Source: Paraburkholderia xenovorans LB400 (GTDB lineage Bacteria > Pseudomonadota > Gammaproteobacteria > Burkholderiales > Burkholderiaceae). Taken from it: 64,000 nt of DNA. Positions within the stretch are counted from its first letter, which is position 1. Every line of letters starts with the position of its first letter. The notes under the pieces are model-generated. The model did no database searches and was not told the DNA's origin. It was given only the letters and a program-made list of their open reading frames with translations. Below, in pieces: positions 1 through 9,532 of this stretch. The position numbers were made by a program, and so were the translations under genes. The DNA is taken from NCBI RefSeq assembly GCF_000013645.1, contig NC_007953.1, positions 1,116,001 to 1,180,000 on the forward strand, written 5' to 3'.

Positions 1-1255
1 ACGTCTCTAGTTCAATCCGAAGTCAAGCTTCCGCGCGCGGCGGGGCAACGCGCAGTACCAGATCGTCGCAGGGCACTCGTTTTCGCTCCCTGTACGGTGC
101 TCCCACAGATTACGAGGATAGTTATTCGGTGCACCTTGGGAATCGGCCTCGAACAATGAACCGGGCACGTCAGCTGACGAGCTATGGGATCGCGGCGGTC
201 GAAGGTTTAGCGTCGCCGGGAGTGGGCAGCGGCGAAAGAACTTCGTCGGCGAAAGCGACATCGCGGTGGAATACCGGGCGGGTGCGGACCGGACAGCAGG
301 GAGACGGCAGTATGCCCGGGTCTTCGACCGTGGCGCCCGAGTCGCCTTTTGTTACGCGACTTGATTCTGCAGCAGGCGGAGATGCGGCTGTGACGCTGTA
401 TAGGTCGCCGTGGTAACCCGCGCGAAAAAATCCGGAGAGGTGAATCTCACTTGTTCAGACAATCTTCCGGGATTTTTAAGGCAGCATGACGGAAGGTCAT
501 ACTGCCTTATCCGACTGTCCGAATTTGCGCGACCACCTCTGTCGACGCGGTTGTCGACACACTTGCAATGTCGAGTTCCGCACAGTGGCTTCAGTGCTGC
601 ATTGTCTATCGGCTTTCCGGCCGACGGTAAAGATCCGACTGCATCCCTGGTCGAGCAATTGAACCCAGGATATCTGGTGCGCAATAGTGGAACCACCGAA
701 CTTCGGATCTATCACCAGAGAATCACCGGCCCGAGTACCGTGCCGACTCTCAAAACCAACGATGCCTACATGGCGTTTGCGAATGCCGGCGGCAAAGTAC
801 CTGTTGTCGTGGGAGAACCAGGAGCCGTTCGCGCAGACTCTCGATATTTCCCCCAAAGTGACGAATCGGACGCTCGACTTACTGACGTTACGGTGGAAAT
901 GCTCCAACGTGCATCACCGACCGCGTACCTGCCCAACTGGCAACGCGGTGTTGGCCAGGAAGATACCCGTACTCGAGGAACCCAATCCCGTTTGGACCCC
1001 ATCACATCCAAACGTAGGGAAATTCCGCGAAACATGGTGGACGTCGCTCGCATTGAAAGGGTGACACTGACTGCCGCTCGTATGACTTCATCCACTCGAT
1101 CCCCGGGGCTACCGCTCTGGAAGCAGTCGTGCGCGGCAACGAGGCCGAAAATCACCCAGCGAACAAACGCGCGTCGCCTTCCTCGGGCGTTGCGGTGCGT
1201 GTCAACCCATCTTGCCATCTGAATTAGCCGTTTCCCGACCCAGGCCAACCTGACT
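1..1255. other. No intact gene; probable decayed coding sequence
   Basis: No convincing intact gene is visible. On the plus strand, protein-like stretches jump between frames: one around 740-1064 and another at about 1062-1220 that reads KGDTDCRSYDFIHSIPGATA and ends at a TAG near 1220. The two could be one reading frame broken by an indel near 1060. The family is not recognised. An imperfect 13-bp hairpin (one mismatch, 5-nt loop) lies at 478-508 and has no T-tract. Confidence 0.35.
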
Positions 1256-2314
1256 ATGAAAAAGTTGAGAGGGATTGAAGCTACTCGCGGATTTGCGGCG
1301 GTCTACGTCTTTCTGCACCATCTGAATCCGTTTCGGGGCACGCGTATTGAACCATTGTTCCATTTTGGTCAGGAAGCGGTGATCCTTTTTTTTATGATCT
1401 CGGGTTTCGTGATTTTTCTTTCGGTGACGAAAGATAAGCGTCCAGGTATTCGAAGCTATCTGGTTAGCCGTGCAGTCCGCATCTACCCTATATTTCTCGT
1501 CAGCCTCGCACTCGCCGCGCTGGCCGCACTGGTTACCCACGACACAGCGTGCATCAACACACCTGGCCTGTTAGGTAACCTGTTCATGATGCAAGATTCG
1601 GGCGCGTTAAAAGCCGGTGTACTTTTCGAGACATTCTGTCGAAATGATCCACTTTGGTCGCTGTCATACGAAGTGTGGTTCTATGTTGCGTTCGCTCTCA
1701 TTTTCTTTTGTGTGAATGCAACGTGGTCCTCGCGTCGCGCGATAGTAATCGTGTTGTCAGTAGTTGGAGCAGTTACCTATGACATCCATCCTAATGCGGT
1801 CTCCTTGTATGCCGGCTATTTCATCATTTGGTGGGCCGGTGTTGAGCTTGCGCGCGAATTTCGAGCGAGAGCGCGATTTTCGGTCACCGCTCAACTTCCG
1901 ATGTTCCTGGGGATCGGAGTGTGCACGCTCATCTGGTCCGTCCCGGTAATTAAAGCTGTTGCCGCCCACGCCACGGTGATTTCCGGAATCAGCCCCGCCT
2001 TGCAGGTCCGCCACTTTGTGATGGCATTGCTCGTGTTAGGGCTGGCAACAGCCAATTTTCGCGCACCGAAAGCGACCGCGCCGCTAATTGGCTTCTTTGC
2101 CTGGATTGCCGGGATTTCATATGGACTGTACGTAACGCATCAGCCGGTGATCACGATTGTGCATGCGCTGGATTTCCCGCGACATGTCGAAATTGTAGTG
2201 TGTGTTTTTGCAGCCTTGACTACCGCATATGTATTGGAGCGAGTTTTCCAGCCATTTGTGGTCGGTTTTATAAGAGGACGTAGCCTTCGAGGTCAAGCTA
2301 CACGGATTACCTGA
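1256..2314 (+). CDS. Acyltransferase family 3 (OafA/YrhL-like) membrane protein
   Basis: This 352-residue protein is an integral-membrane acyltransferase of the type that O-acetylates or otherwise acylates surface glycans. The N-terminus has the family pattern: an Arg-containing RGIEATRGFAA segment followed by the FLHH histidines near residue 21, then SGFVIFLS near residue 48 and the PLWSLSYEVWFY block near residue 135. Hydrophobic segments run along the whole length. No SGNH domain is fused to it. It lies just beyond the 3' end of the EPS operon, on the opposite strand and converging with it, so it may decorate that polymer but has its own promoter. No clear ribosome binding site is seen before the ATG, so the start is somewhat uncertain. 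Confidence 0.88.
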   Translation: MKKLRGIEATRGFAAVYVFLHHLNPFRGTRIEPLFHFGQEAVILFFMISGFVIFLSVTKDKRPGIRSYLVSRAVRIYPIFLVSLALAALAALVTHDTACINTPGLLGNLFMMQDSGALKAGVLFETFCRNDPLWSLSYEVWFYVAFALIFFCVNATWSSRRAIVIVLSVVGAVTYDIHPNAVSLYAGYFIIWWAGVELAREFRARARFSVTAQLPMFLGIGVCTLIWSVPVIKAVAAHATVISGISPALQVRHFVMALLVLGLATANFRAPKATAPLIGFFAWIAGISYGLYVTHQPVITIVHALDFPRHVEIVVCVFAALTTAYVLERVFQPFVVGFIRGRSLRGQATRIT

Positions 2315-2656
2315 ATTTCGCCCAGGCTTGCAGTCGCCACTCTCGTCAACGTTGGTAAGCGATCGTCGTCGAGCGTCGTAAAAGGAAAACGCATATCCGG
2401 CGGCACCCTGATAGGCGGATGACGCTACCGCAATACTTAAAGACTCTCCAGGAACGCCAGCAAAGGGTCCAGTGGCCGAAGCCGACCCGGACCCAGGTTC
2501 CTTTGCGTGCATTATGCCAGGCTCGGATTCCAGTAGTTTCACTCATCGCCTTGTCCGAATTTCCGGCGTCACCTCTTTCCATTCAATCGGACGCTTCTTG
2601 TGCCACCCATCATTGGCGTTATCGCGGGTCATCGCAACGATAGTCAACCCTCCTCC
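2315..2656. other. Convergent intergenic region, nothing recognised
   Basis: This is the gap between the 3' ends of the plus-strand acyltransferase gene and the minus-strand EPS operon. No gene is supported. No hairpin with a T-tract was found, so the terminators of both units remain unidentified. Confidence 0.5.
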
Positions 2657-3958
2657 TCAAGTAAAAACCGACCTTCCTCTCACCCGATCGCATAGCATCT
2701 GAAATCTGCCGTCGAGGCGCTCTATCACCGCCCGACGCGACAACTCCGTTTCTGCGTAGGCGCGTGCAGCGGCACCAAGCCGGGTTCGCTGGTCCACGTC
2801 GTCGGCCAGATTTTCTATGGCGGCCACCAACGCCTGAACATCCTCAGGTGGAACCGTCACGCCTCGCGGAGACACCACGTCGAAGAGTTCCGTCCCTGCG
2901 CGCGCCATCGCGATGATGGAGCGACCGCTTGCGAGCATGCCGGTCAGTTTCGAAGGCATAACCAGATCGGCCGCATCCGCTCGCTGCGGCAAAACATGGA
3001 TGTCCGCCACATTGAGCAGATCGTTAAGCTTGTCAAACGGCTGCAAGGAGAGAAATGTGCAGTTCGCCAGATGCCCGCATTGTTCAACAAGATTTACCTT
3101 GTATGGACCGTCGCCGCAAAGCACGAAATGGATGTCGCTTCTGTGTGCAAGCGAAGCGGCCGCCTGCGCCAACACCTCAATACCCTGCTTCGCACCCATG
3201 TTGCCGGAATACAGAACGACAATCGCCTCGTCTGGAATATTCAACGCCGTCCGGTACAAACTCGGCCGGTCCAGCGGAAAGATGACATTGACATCGACCC
3301 AATTGGGCAATGCAAACAGTCGCGGTGAATCCACCCCTTTATTGCGGCCATGTTCGATCATTCTCGCGGAAATGGTCGATACGACGTCGAAACGCCGCAT
3401 CAGCCAACTTTCGACACCCAGGGCGAACTGTCTCAGCCGCTTGCCCTTCAGCATCCCCAGTTCGAAAGCAGCATCGACTTCATAGTCCTGAATGTGAAGC
3501 CACGTGCGTGCCCTCGCCATCTTGCCGAACATCAAGGCAGCCGGAATGTTCATCAGACTCGGGGCAACTGCGATCACAATGTCGGGCCGCCAGAACAATT
3601 GTGCAAACACCGTCGGCAAGCTCGAAACAGCAAAACTTGCGAGATGCAGGAGACGCTTCAGCCCGCTGGGACGACTCGGCACCCACACGGGCGCACGCTG
3701 AATACGCACGGCCGCACGTTGCTCGGTGCGATAGCGCCAGGCCGAGTGACCGGCGCCGATCCGCCATTCCGGATAGTACGGCGGCGCACATATCACACGT
3801 ACTTCGTATCCCACATCGGCCAGTGATTCCGCCATCTCGGCACTGTACTTTCCAATACCGGTGAGCTCGGGAGCGTAGTTGAGGCCATAGATCAGGACCT
3901 TCCTCGAAGGCCGACGGCCAGTGGTGTCCGGACCGGACTGGATAAGCGCGTTCTTCAT
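2657..3958 (-). CDS. wcaI: WcaI/WbuB-type glycosyltransferase (GT4)
   Basis: The product (433 residues) is a cytoplasmic GT-B glycosyltransferase that transfers one sugar to the lipid-linked EPS repeat unit. The N-terminal domain opens with LIYGLNYAPELTGIGKYSAE near residue 23, the signature of colanic-acid WcaI and WbuB proteins. The C-terminal donor domain has LCGDGPYK near residue 282 and PSKLTGMLASGRS near 338, where WcaI proteins replace the usual E-x7-E motif. WbuB is a fucosyltransferase; with gmd and fcl in the same operon, GDP-fucose is a reasonable donor, but that is inference. Its start overlaps the preceding gene's stop by 4 nt. It is the last gene of the EPS operon. Confidence 0.9.
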   Translation of the reverse strand: MKNALIQSGPDTTGRRPSRKVLIYGLNYAPELTGIGKYSAEMAESLADVGYEVRVICAPPYYPEWRIGAGHSAWRYRTEQRAAVRIQRAPVWVPSRPSGLKRLLHLASFAVSSLPTVFAQLFWRPDIVIAVAPSLMNIPAALMFGKMARARTWLHIQDYEVDAAFELGMLKGKRLRQFALGVESWLMRRFDVVSTISARMIEHGRNKGVDSPRLFALPNWVDVNVIFPLDRPSLYRTALNIPDEAIVVLYSGNMGAKQGIEVLAQAAASLAHRSDIHFVLCGDGPYKVNLVEQCGHLANCTFLSLQPFDKLNDLLNVADIHVLPQRADAADLVMPSKLTGMLASGRSIIAMARAGTELFDVVSPRGVTVPPEDVQALVAAIENLADDVDQRTRLGAAARAYAETELSRRAVIERLDGRFQMLCDRVRGRSVFT

Positions 3959-4785
3959 GCCTTCGGCGCCTTCCGACGCTCCCGCACCTTCAACACAATG
4001 AAATACTCGTAGATGGACTGCAGCACGGCGTAAACGAATCCCGGCCGGCCGTCCAGAAAGCCTCTTCGAAGCCCGTAGAGCACGAGGAACTTAGCTAGCG
4101 GACGCAGCGGCAACTTGTAAAACAAGCCCTTTTGATGATAGCGGCGCACCTGAAAATCCCTCGCCAGCAACGCCTTTGACAGCTCGAACTTCTCGCCCTT
4201 ACTCGCGTTGATCAGAAACTGCTCCGCCTCGAGCGAGCTATACGAATTGTGGCGTGCCAGCCAGTGCGAGATACCTTTGCTGAACGGATGATGGTCGAGA
4301 TATCCGCCAATCCTGCCTGTCTTGCCGTTGACCACGGTGACCGGATTCACCATCCGTTCGTACCGAATGTAGGCCGGTTTGAAAAGGCGAACGTAGTAGG
4401 GCGACACCTGAACGTGTTTCAGCCATCGCTCGCTGAAAAAATCGCGACGCTGCACTTCGAAGGCAACGCAATCAGTCGATGTGGAGACCATCTCGCGGAC
4501 CGATCGGGCCAGGTCTTCGGTCACGCGTTCGTCAGCATCGATGTATAAGACCCAATCGTGCCTGAATTTAATGTTGGCCAGTCCCCAATTCTGATGACTG
4601 GCCCAGTTATCGAATTCCCTCAGCGTAATCTTCGCCCCGAGCAGCGTGGCAAGTTCAACCGTGCGGTCGGTGCTGTGAGAGTCATAAACATGGATGTCAT
4701 CGCACCATTCAATAACACTTTCCAGGCAACCCGGAAGATCTTTTTCTTCGTTCTTTGTCAGAATGAGGACTGAAACACCACTCAT
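3955..4785 (-). CDS. Glycosyltransferase family 2
   Basis: This 276-residue inverting GT-A glycosyltransferase should add a sugar to the EPS repeat unit at the inner membrane face. The start used is the ATG at 4785, giving MSGVSVLILTKNEEKDLPGC, the canonical GT2 opening; it overlaps the preceding gene's stop in an ATGA. The metal-binding DXD-type motif is the DADE of VLYIDADERV near residue 88. The C-terminal part resembles the WaaE/KdtX-like GT2 group (LARHNSYSSLEAEQF region, then a basic tail). Donor and linkage cannot be read from the sequence. A longer frame upstream lies inside the acetyltransferase gene and was rejected. Confidence 0.9.
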   Translation of the reverse strand: MSGVSVLILTKNEEKDLPGCLESVIEWCDDIHVYDSHSTDRTVELATLLGAKITLREFDNWASHQNWGLANIKFRHDWVLYIDADERVTEDLARSVREMVSTSTDCVAFEVQRRDFFSERWLKHVQVSPYYVRLFKPAYIRYERMVNPVTVVNGKTGRIGGYLDHHPFSKGISHWLARHNSYSSLEAEQFLINASKGEKFELSKALLARDFQVRRYHQKGLFYKLPLRPLAKFLVLYGLRRGFLDGRPGFVYAVLQSIYEYFIVLKVRERRKAPKA

Positions 4786-5345
4786 TGCTTTTCTCCCGAT
4801 CCACTTCGAGTGGATATTTTTTTGGCAGGCATGCCGGCGTACACCGTCCAGCTCTCGCGAAGACTGCGGGTCACCACCGATCGCGCGCCCACCACAACCC
4901 CCTCCTCGATCTGCACGCCCGGACAAACAAACGCCTCCGCGCAAATCCATGCATCGCGCCCGATGGATATCGGCTGTGCGGTGAGCTGAAACAAAGGGTC
5001 GTTGAAATCGTGACTACCGGTGCACAGATGCGCCCCCTGTGAGATCACGCAACGTTCTCCCAAGACAATCATTTCCATCGAGTAAAGCGTGACGCCGTTG
5101 GCAACGCCTGCCAAATCCCCAATCGAAAGATTCCACGGAGCCCAGATCCTGACCCGTGGATAAATGTGCGCGCCCGCTCCGATTCGCGCGCCGAAGACTC
5201 TCAGAATGCCTCGACGCCACGCATGAAAAGGGCGCGGTGTCGGGAGAAAAAACAGCACATATGCGATTCCCCACAGCACGCGTGCCACGCGATTTTTCAA
5301 CGGGAAAGAGGGAGCAACCTTGGAATCCACACCTTGCAGTATCAT
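4782..5345 (-). CDS. wcaF: WcaF-like colanic-acid-type O-acetyltransferase
   Basis: The product has 187 residues and belongs to the left-handed beta-helix (hexapeptide) acetyltransferases, which use acetyl-CoA to acetylate a sugar. Order of parts: a hydrophobic N-terminal segment typical of WcaF (VLWGIAYVLFFLPTPRPFHA, residues 24-43), hexapeptide turns from about residue 53 (GARIGAGAHIYPRVRI), the catalytic-type His in CTGSHDFNDP near 111, and a final PGVQIEEGVVVGARSVVTRS coil. It sits in the EPS operon, 3 nt after the other acetyltransferase gene and overlapping the GT2 gene by 4 nt, so two adjacent enzymes may acetylate different positions of the repeat unit. Confidence 0.9.
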   Translation of the reverse strand: MILQGVDSKVAPSFPLKNRVARVLWGIAYVLFFLPTPRPFHAWRRGILRVFGARIGAGAHIYPRVRIWAPWNLSIGDLAGVANGVTLYSMEMIVLGERCVISQGAHLCTGSHDFNDPLFQLTAQPISIGRDAWICAEAFVCPGVQIEEGVVVGARSVVTRSLRESWTVYAGMPAKKISTRSGSGEKQ

Positions 5346-5348
5346 CGT

Positions 5349-5906
5349 TCAAGCCTCTTGCCGAGCCGCCATGGGTGCACAATATCCGCCCGGGACAGCA
5401 GGTGCTTCGAGCATTTTCCGGTGTATCAATTCATCCCTCAAAATCGGGAAGCGTCGCCTGATCAGACGCGCCGGAACGCCGCCGACCACCGTGAACGGCT
5501 CAATATCACGGGTGACGACCGCCCCGGAAGCGATGACCGCGCCGTCACCAATGGTTGTTCCGCAAAGAATGGTCGCGCCGGCGCCAATCCACACGTCCTT
5601 GCCGATCTGGGTGGGACGAAATGCAGGTCGGCCGCTAAAGATGATCGGGACGCCCGGGAGGTCGAAGACGTGGTCGTTGCCCACGATCTGCACGTTAGGC
5701 CCCAGCAGCGAATAACTGCCGACGCGAACGCCTGGATTGATCCGGCAGCCCGGTCCAACGTAGACATATTCGCCCGCGTGGAAATCCCGGCTGATATCGC
5801 CATATCCGCCGAATAGCACCGTGGGGTGGACGTCGTTGAGCCTGAGCAGTTTCCGCCAGAACAATCTTCTGACACCGCGCATGGCGGCTCTAAGATCGGC
5901 CTTCAT
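5349..5906 (-). CDS. Hexapeptide-repeat acyltransferase (LbH family)
   Basis: This 185-residue left-handed beta-helix acetyltransferase is probably cytoplasmic and acts on an EPS sugar. Hexapeptide turns cover most of the chain (GEYVYVGPGCRINPGVRVGS, then IGKDVWIGAGATILCGTTIG), the His of VGNDHVFD near residue 80 fits the catalytic position, and the chain ends in the usual VVGGVPARLI segment. The start at 5906 is set by a strong GGAGG, 5 nt upstream of the ATG; this overlaps the preceding glycosyltransferase gene by 17 nt. Longer versions of the frame only add sequence that lies inside that gene. Confidence 0.88.
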   Translation of the reverse strand: MKADLRAAMRGVRRLFWRKLLRLNDVHPTVLFGGYGDISRDFHAGEYVYVGPGCRINPGVRVGSYSLLGPNVQIVGNDHVFDLPGVPIIFSGRPAFRPTQIGKDVWIGAGATILCGTTIGDGAVIASGAVVTRDIEPFTVVGGVPARLIRRRFPILRDELIHRKMLEAPAVPGGYCAPMAARQEA

Positions 5907-7143
5907 ATGCACCTCCACAGAGGACTTGCATGTCATTACCCTGCCCCGCCGCTTTGCCATGGATTGCATCCGAGAGCACCTGGCATTGCCTATAAGGATT
6001 GTATATTTCGTCAATGATCCTGAAGCAGTTCTCCCGGGTCTGACGTCGGTCACCAAATACTTCGGGAATTGAAATCAAACACCTCGACAGGTCAGCCACG
6101 TCCCCGTACCGGAACAGCATTCCCGAGAAACCGTGTGCGACCGCTTCTGCTTCAGGCATCTGTCGATCCATATGGGAGTGGCTGATGACCGGCGTACCGA
6201 ACATGAGCGAGTGCATGGCGGTCAAGCCGACTTTCCCGGGCGATACGACGACATCGGAATCGAATATGTGAACGGCTACCGCCTCCTCGTCGTACAGCTC
6301 ACCCACGAAGTCGATGTCCAGCTTCAATTGCTTGGCCAGCGCCTTAAGACTGCTCTCCGCCGGGCCGCCTCCTATCAACGTCAGCCTGAATCGCCACGCC
6401 GACGTTTCCTGTGCCAATGACACCGCATACATCAGGACGTCGTATGCGCACTTGTCAGTTAATCTCGACACGCCGAGAATGCGGATTTCAAACGGTTGTC
6501 GCGGCGCCTCCGGGCGCGCCAGCAATTCACGGCGTGTACGCAACTGGGACTGGTAGTCGAGGCTGTTGAATCCGACATAGAGGTTCCTGGAGCGGAATCC
6601 AAAATCTTCCGCAATGCATTTCGCCCGGTAGCCGTACAGATATTGCGCATGTCCAAGCGAGAAAAAGATACGCCGGACGTGATTTTTCAAGGATCGATCG
6701 GCCGACAGGAATCCGTGCCCCCAAAAAATCACACGCTTGCCGGTCAAGCGCCCGAGCGCCGCCGCCAGCCAGGTCGTAAGGAAGTTCGGATTGGCAAGCA
6801 ACACCAATACGTCGAACTCGCTCGATAAAGCCGCATGTACCGCGGCCCACTGGAACGAGACGTCATTGAGCACCTTGACAGCGGCCGGTCTGAAATCGGT
6901 GTCGGCGTCGAAATGGAGCGCGGGGATGCCCTGATATCGCTCCACCGGGTCGCCAAAGAACGTCACATCAAAATCGTCCCGACTGATTGCATCGAGAACG
7001 CCTTTGCGGTAATGCGGGAAAAAGTGGTACACGATAGCGACGCGAGGGCGCCTGGCTGCGCCGCGCTCGCGCGGTCCGCGCATGGCATGCGGTGAGCCGG
7101 CACGCGAGCCCCGCAACGGGCGCATCAGGCTAACAATAGTCAC
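5890..7143 (-). CDS. Glycosyltransferase, GT4-like
   Basis: The product has 417 residues with a GT-B fold. After a basic N-terminal extension of about 30 residues comes RVAIVYHFFPHYRKGVLDAI, and the C-terminal domain contains RILGVSRLTDKCAYDVLMYA near residue 224 and the donor-loop region VVSPGKVGLTAMHSLMFGTP near 306. The classical E-x7-E motif is not present there; Lys and His occupy the region, so this is a divergent GT4-like enzyme. It starts inside an ATGA overlap with the upstream glycosyltransferase gene. It probably adds one residue to the EPS repeat unit; donor unknown. Confidence 0.85.
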   Translation of the reverse strand: MTIVSLMRPLRGSRAGSPHAMRGPRERGAARRPRVAIVYHFFPHYRKGVLDAISRDDFDVTFFGDPVERYQGIPALHFDADTDFRPAAVKVLNDVSFQWAAVHAALSSEFDVLVLLANPNFLTTWLAAALGRLTGKRVIFWGHGFLSADRSLKNHVRRIFFSLGHAQYLYGYRAKCIAEDFGFRSRNLYVGFNSLDYQSQLRTRRELLARPEAPRQPFEIRILGVSRLTDKCAYDVLMYAVSLAQETSAWRFRLTLIGGGPAESSLKALAKQLKLDIDFVGELYDEEAVAVHIFDSDVVVSPGKVGLTAMHSLMFGTPVISHSHMDRQMPEAEAVAHGFSGMLFRYGDVADLSRCLISIPEVFGDRRQTRENCFRIIDEIYNPYRQCQVLSDAIHGKAAGQGNDMQVLCGGAYEGRS

Positions 7144-8375
7144 GCGCGGCCCTCCGTCCGATGAACCTGGCTAATCGCATCCATCACATTGCATCCGAAA
7201 TTTTCAGGGTTGTGCTGACGCGCGAATTGAGCGAGTTGAGACGAACCCTGGATGGAATGCATAATCGTCTCCAATTTTCCCCAGTCAAAGCACGGCGCTG
7301 GCGGCGGCGCGAGTAGAAGATCGTCCCACCGCAGGCCGAGCGAGTTTTTCTCCCGATTGTGGTCGATAAGACCGTAATTCGAGGTGATCACCGGCACCCC
7401 GGCTTGAGCCGACTGGATCAGCACGCCGCTCATTCCACTAAAGTTTTCATAACACAGCCACATTGCATCGGCGGCCGAGAATACCCAACCTTCTTCAAGC
7501 TCGGAACAGAACCTGTTCACCACGATCACCTGCGAGCGGCGCGGCCCTGCCTGTGCCATAAAGGACTGGACCAGGCGCTCGGCTTCGGCATCCTGTACGC
7601 CGGCCAGCACGAGCCGGAAGTGCCCGGGAAGATCTGCCGCCGAAAACATGCTCAATAACCGGGCAACGCCTTTTCTCGGACTAAGCGAGCCGTAGGACGC
7701 GATAACGAAGTGGTCTTCCTCCAACCCCAGTGCCCGTCGAGCGGTCTCCCTTTGCGCAGGTTTGCTGATGAACGAGACATCCGGTACATATCTGATCTTC
7801 GGCGCCAATGCGGGCATGTTCTGTGTAACGTACTTCGGTAAGGGTTCATCTATCGTCGTAGCGAGCGCCAGCGCCCGAAGGCTCAGCAACCTCTGAAACA
7901 ACACCCGATTGACGACATCGAGCTTCCCCCGCGGCCCTGCGATACCGCACGCGTGATGATGAAACTTCGCGGCAAGGATCATGCCGCCGAAGGGTGTCGT
8001 GCCAAAAGGCGAGCCATGCAATCCGACAATCTTGTCGACGTAATTGAGGTAGGGGACATAGACGAAATCAACCGCGTTGGTCTTACGGTACTCGCGGTAA
8101 GCCTGTTCGAAAGCACGCAGGTAAGCGCGCTGGCCGAACAACAGCTGGAGCTTTCCATAGCGGGTTTCTCGCGGAATCTCCGGCATGGTTGTAATGCCCA
8201 GACCGGATGCCAGAGCCGACATCACGCTTTGCGTCGCTGAGTGAGCGAGTGCGGACCCGGTCGTCATTAGCGTGACTTTCCATCCACGCCGGAGCGCCTC
8301 TTGAGCCATCAGACGGACATACAGCACCATACGGTGCCCGCTTGCCTCGGGTTCCACCAGCAGCAGCCTCGTCAT
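7140..8375 (-). CDS. Glycosyltransferase, GT4-like
   Basis: This 411-residue GT-B glycosyltransferase of the EPS assembly line begins MTRLLLVEPEASGHRMVLYV. A phosphate-binding segment SYGSLSPRKGVARLLSMFSA lies near residue 229 and the acceptor/donor loop YENFSGMSGVLIQSAQAGVP near 318. In that loop the second Glu of the usual E-x7-E pattern appears replaced by Gln. Both ends overlap neighbours by 4 nt, indicating tight translational coupling. Acceptor and sugar are unknown. Confidence 0.85.
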   Translation of the reverse strand: MTRLLLVEPEASGHRMVLYVRLMAQEALRRGWKVTLMTTGSALAHSATQSVMSALASGLGITTMPEIPRETRYGKLQLLFGQRAYLRAFEQAYREYRKTNAVDFVYVPYLNYVDKIVGLHGSPFGTTPFGGMILAAKFHHHACGIAGPRGKLDVVNRVLFQRLLSLRALALATTIDEPLPKYVTQNMPALAPKIRYVPDVSFISKPAQRETARRALGLEEDHFVIASYGSLSPRKGVARLLSMFSAADLPGHFRLVLAGVQDAEAERLVQSFMAQAGPRRSQVIVVNRFCSELEEGWVFSAADAMWLCYENFSGMSGVLIQSAQAGVPVITSNYGLIDHNREKNSLGLRWDDLLLAPPPAPCFDWGKLETIMHSIQGSSQLAQFARQHNPENFGCNVMDAISQVHRTEGRA

Positions 8376-9520
8376 TTCCCACCTTCCAGGGCCGTGCCGG
8401 CATCCAGTCGCGAACGCAACGTGACGTCCCCGAATAGCGCGGCATAACGTTCCGCGACGTGCGCGATCGAATAGGCGCTCAGATCGCGCCGATGGCGAAT
8501 CCGTCCTTGCGCAAGTACCTCCGTGATAGCCGCCGCATAATCCCGATGACTTGCCGGATCGACTGTCGCGACGCCGGAGAAACGCGTGGCGAACTCAAAG
8601 ACGCGAATGGTCGAAGCGACAATCGGCACACCGCTCGCGAGCGCCTCGATCATCGCGACACTGTGTGCCTCGCGCTCCGAAGGCATGACGTACACGTCCG
8701 CCGCGCCAAGCAGTGCCGCAACGTCGGGGCGGCTCCCCAGAAATCGCACGTTGCCGGACAAACGATGCTGCGCCACCAATCGCTTCAGCATGTCGCCGTA
8801 GGATGCGTCCTCTGTCAAACCGGCCAGCCACAGTTCAGCGGACTGGCCTGCATGCAACATGTCTTTCAGCGCCAGCACGCTAGCGGCCTGATTCTTCGCC
8901 GGCGACAGGCGCCCGACCTGAAGCACCACCGACACGCTATCGTCAACCTCGAATTCGGCTCGCAACCGGCGTCTCGCGTTTTCATCGAATGCGAAGCGTT
9001 CAAGTTCAGTGCCGTTCGGAATTGTCAGAAGCCGGCGAGGCATGCCACATCGCAATCGATAATTGTGTGCGGCTGTGTCGGTGACGGTAACCACCGCCGC
9101 CGCATCCCGCTTGAGAATGCGCTCACTCAGTCTGAGCAGCCCACCGGCGTAGTCGTCGTTGGTAGCCGCATGCATGACGGTGACGACCGGGATCGCCGCT
9201 ACCGTCAATTTTGTCGCCACGCGTGCATATGCCGCCGGGATGACCGAATGCGCCACAATGACGTCGGGACGAAAGTCGCGCAACGACGCGCGAATAAAAC
9301 GAAGCCGTTCCACGCGTCCCAGCAAGCGTGCGGGCGACGCGCACCAGACGCCCGTCTCTTGCAGTTTCGTCCAGACCGGCCGGAAGGCAACCTCGCAAGG
9401 GTTGATCCCGATGACGCCGGCGACCCCGACTTTCGCGGTCGTGTGCACCTCCGCCAGGGTGGCGGCGAGCATTTCGGCTCCGGAATGCCGCGGCGTCAGC
9501 ACCACGTGCATGATGCGCAT
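8372..9520 (-). CDS. Glycosyltransferase family 4
   Basis: This is a retaining GT-B glycosyltransferase of 382 residues. The N-terminal MRIMHVVLTPRHSGAEMLAA is followed by a typical linker (LTIPNGTELERFAF, near residue 163), the VLQVGRLSPAKNQ segment near 196 that opens the donor domain, and a complete E-x7-E motif in PSEREAHSVAMIEALASGVP near 285. It follows wzx by 12 nt in the operon and overlaps the next glycosyltransferase gene by 4 nt. It is the most canonical GT4 of the cluster and may be the first transferase acting after WcaJ, but the order of action is not shown by the sequence. Confidence 0.9.
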   Translation of the reverse strand: MRIMHVVLTPRHSGAEMLAATLAEVHTTAKVGVAGVIGINPCEVAFRPVWTKLQETGVWCASPARLLGRVERLRFIRASLRDFRPDVIVAHSVIPAAYARVATKLTVAAIPVVTVMHAATNDDYAGGLLRLSERILKRDAAAVVTVTDTAAHNYRLRCGMPRRLLTIPNGTELERFAFDENARRRLRAEFEVDDSVSVVLQVGRLSPAKNQAASVLALKDMLHAGQSAELWLAGLTEDASYGDMLKRLVAQHRLSGNVRFLGSRPDVAALLGAADVYVMPSEREAHSVAMIEALASGVPIVASTIRVFEFATRFSGVATVDPASHRDYAAAITEVLAQGRIRHRRDLSAYSIAHVAERYAALFGDVTLRSRLDAGTALEGGK

Positions 9521-9532
9521 AACGTTCTCTCT

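Noticed and set aside
410..1222. Open frame of 270 codons as an intact gene
   Set aside because: Low protein character over most of its length, with better-looking segments in other frames and no recognisable family.
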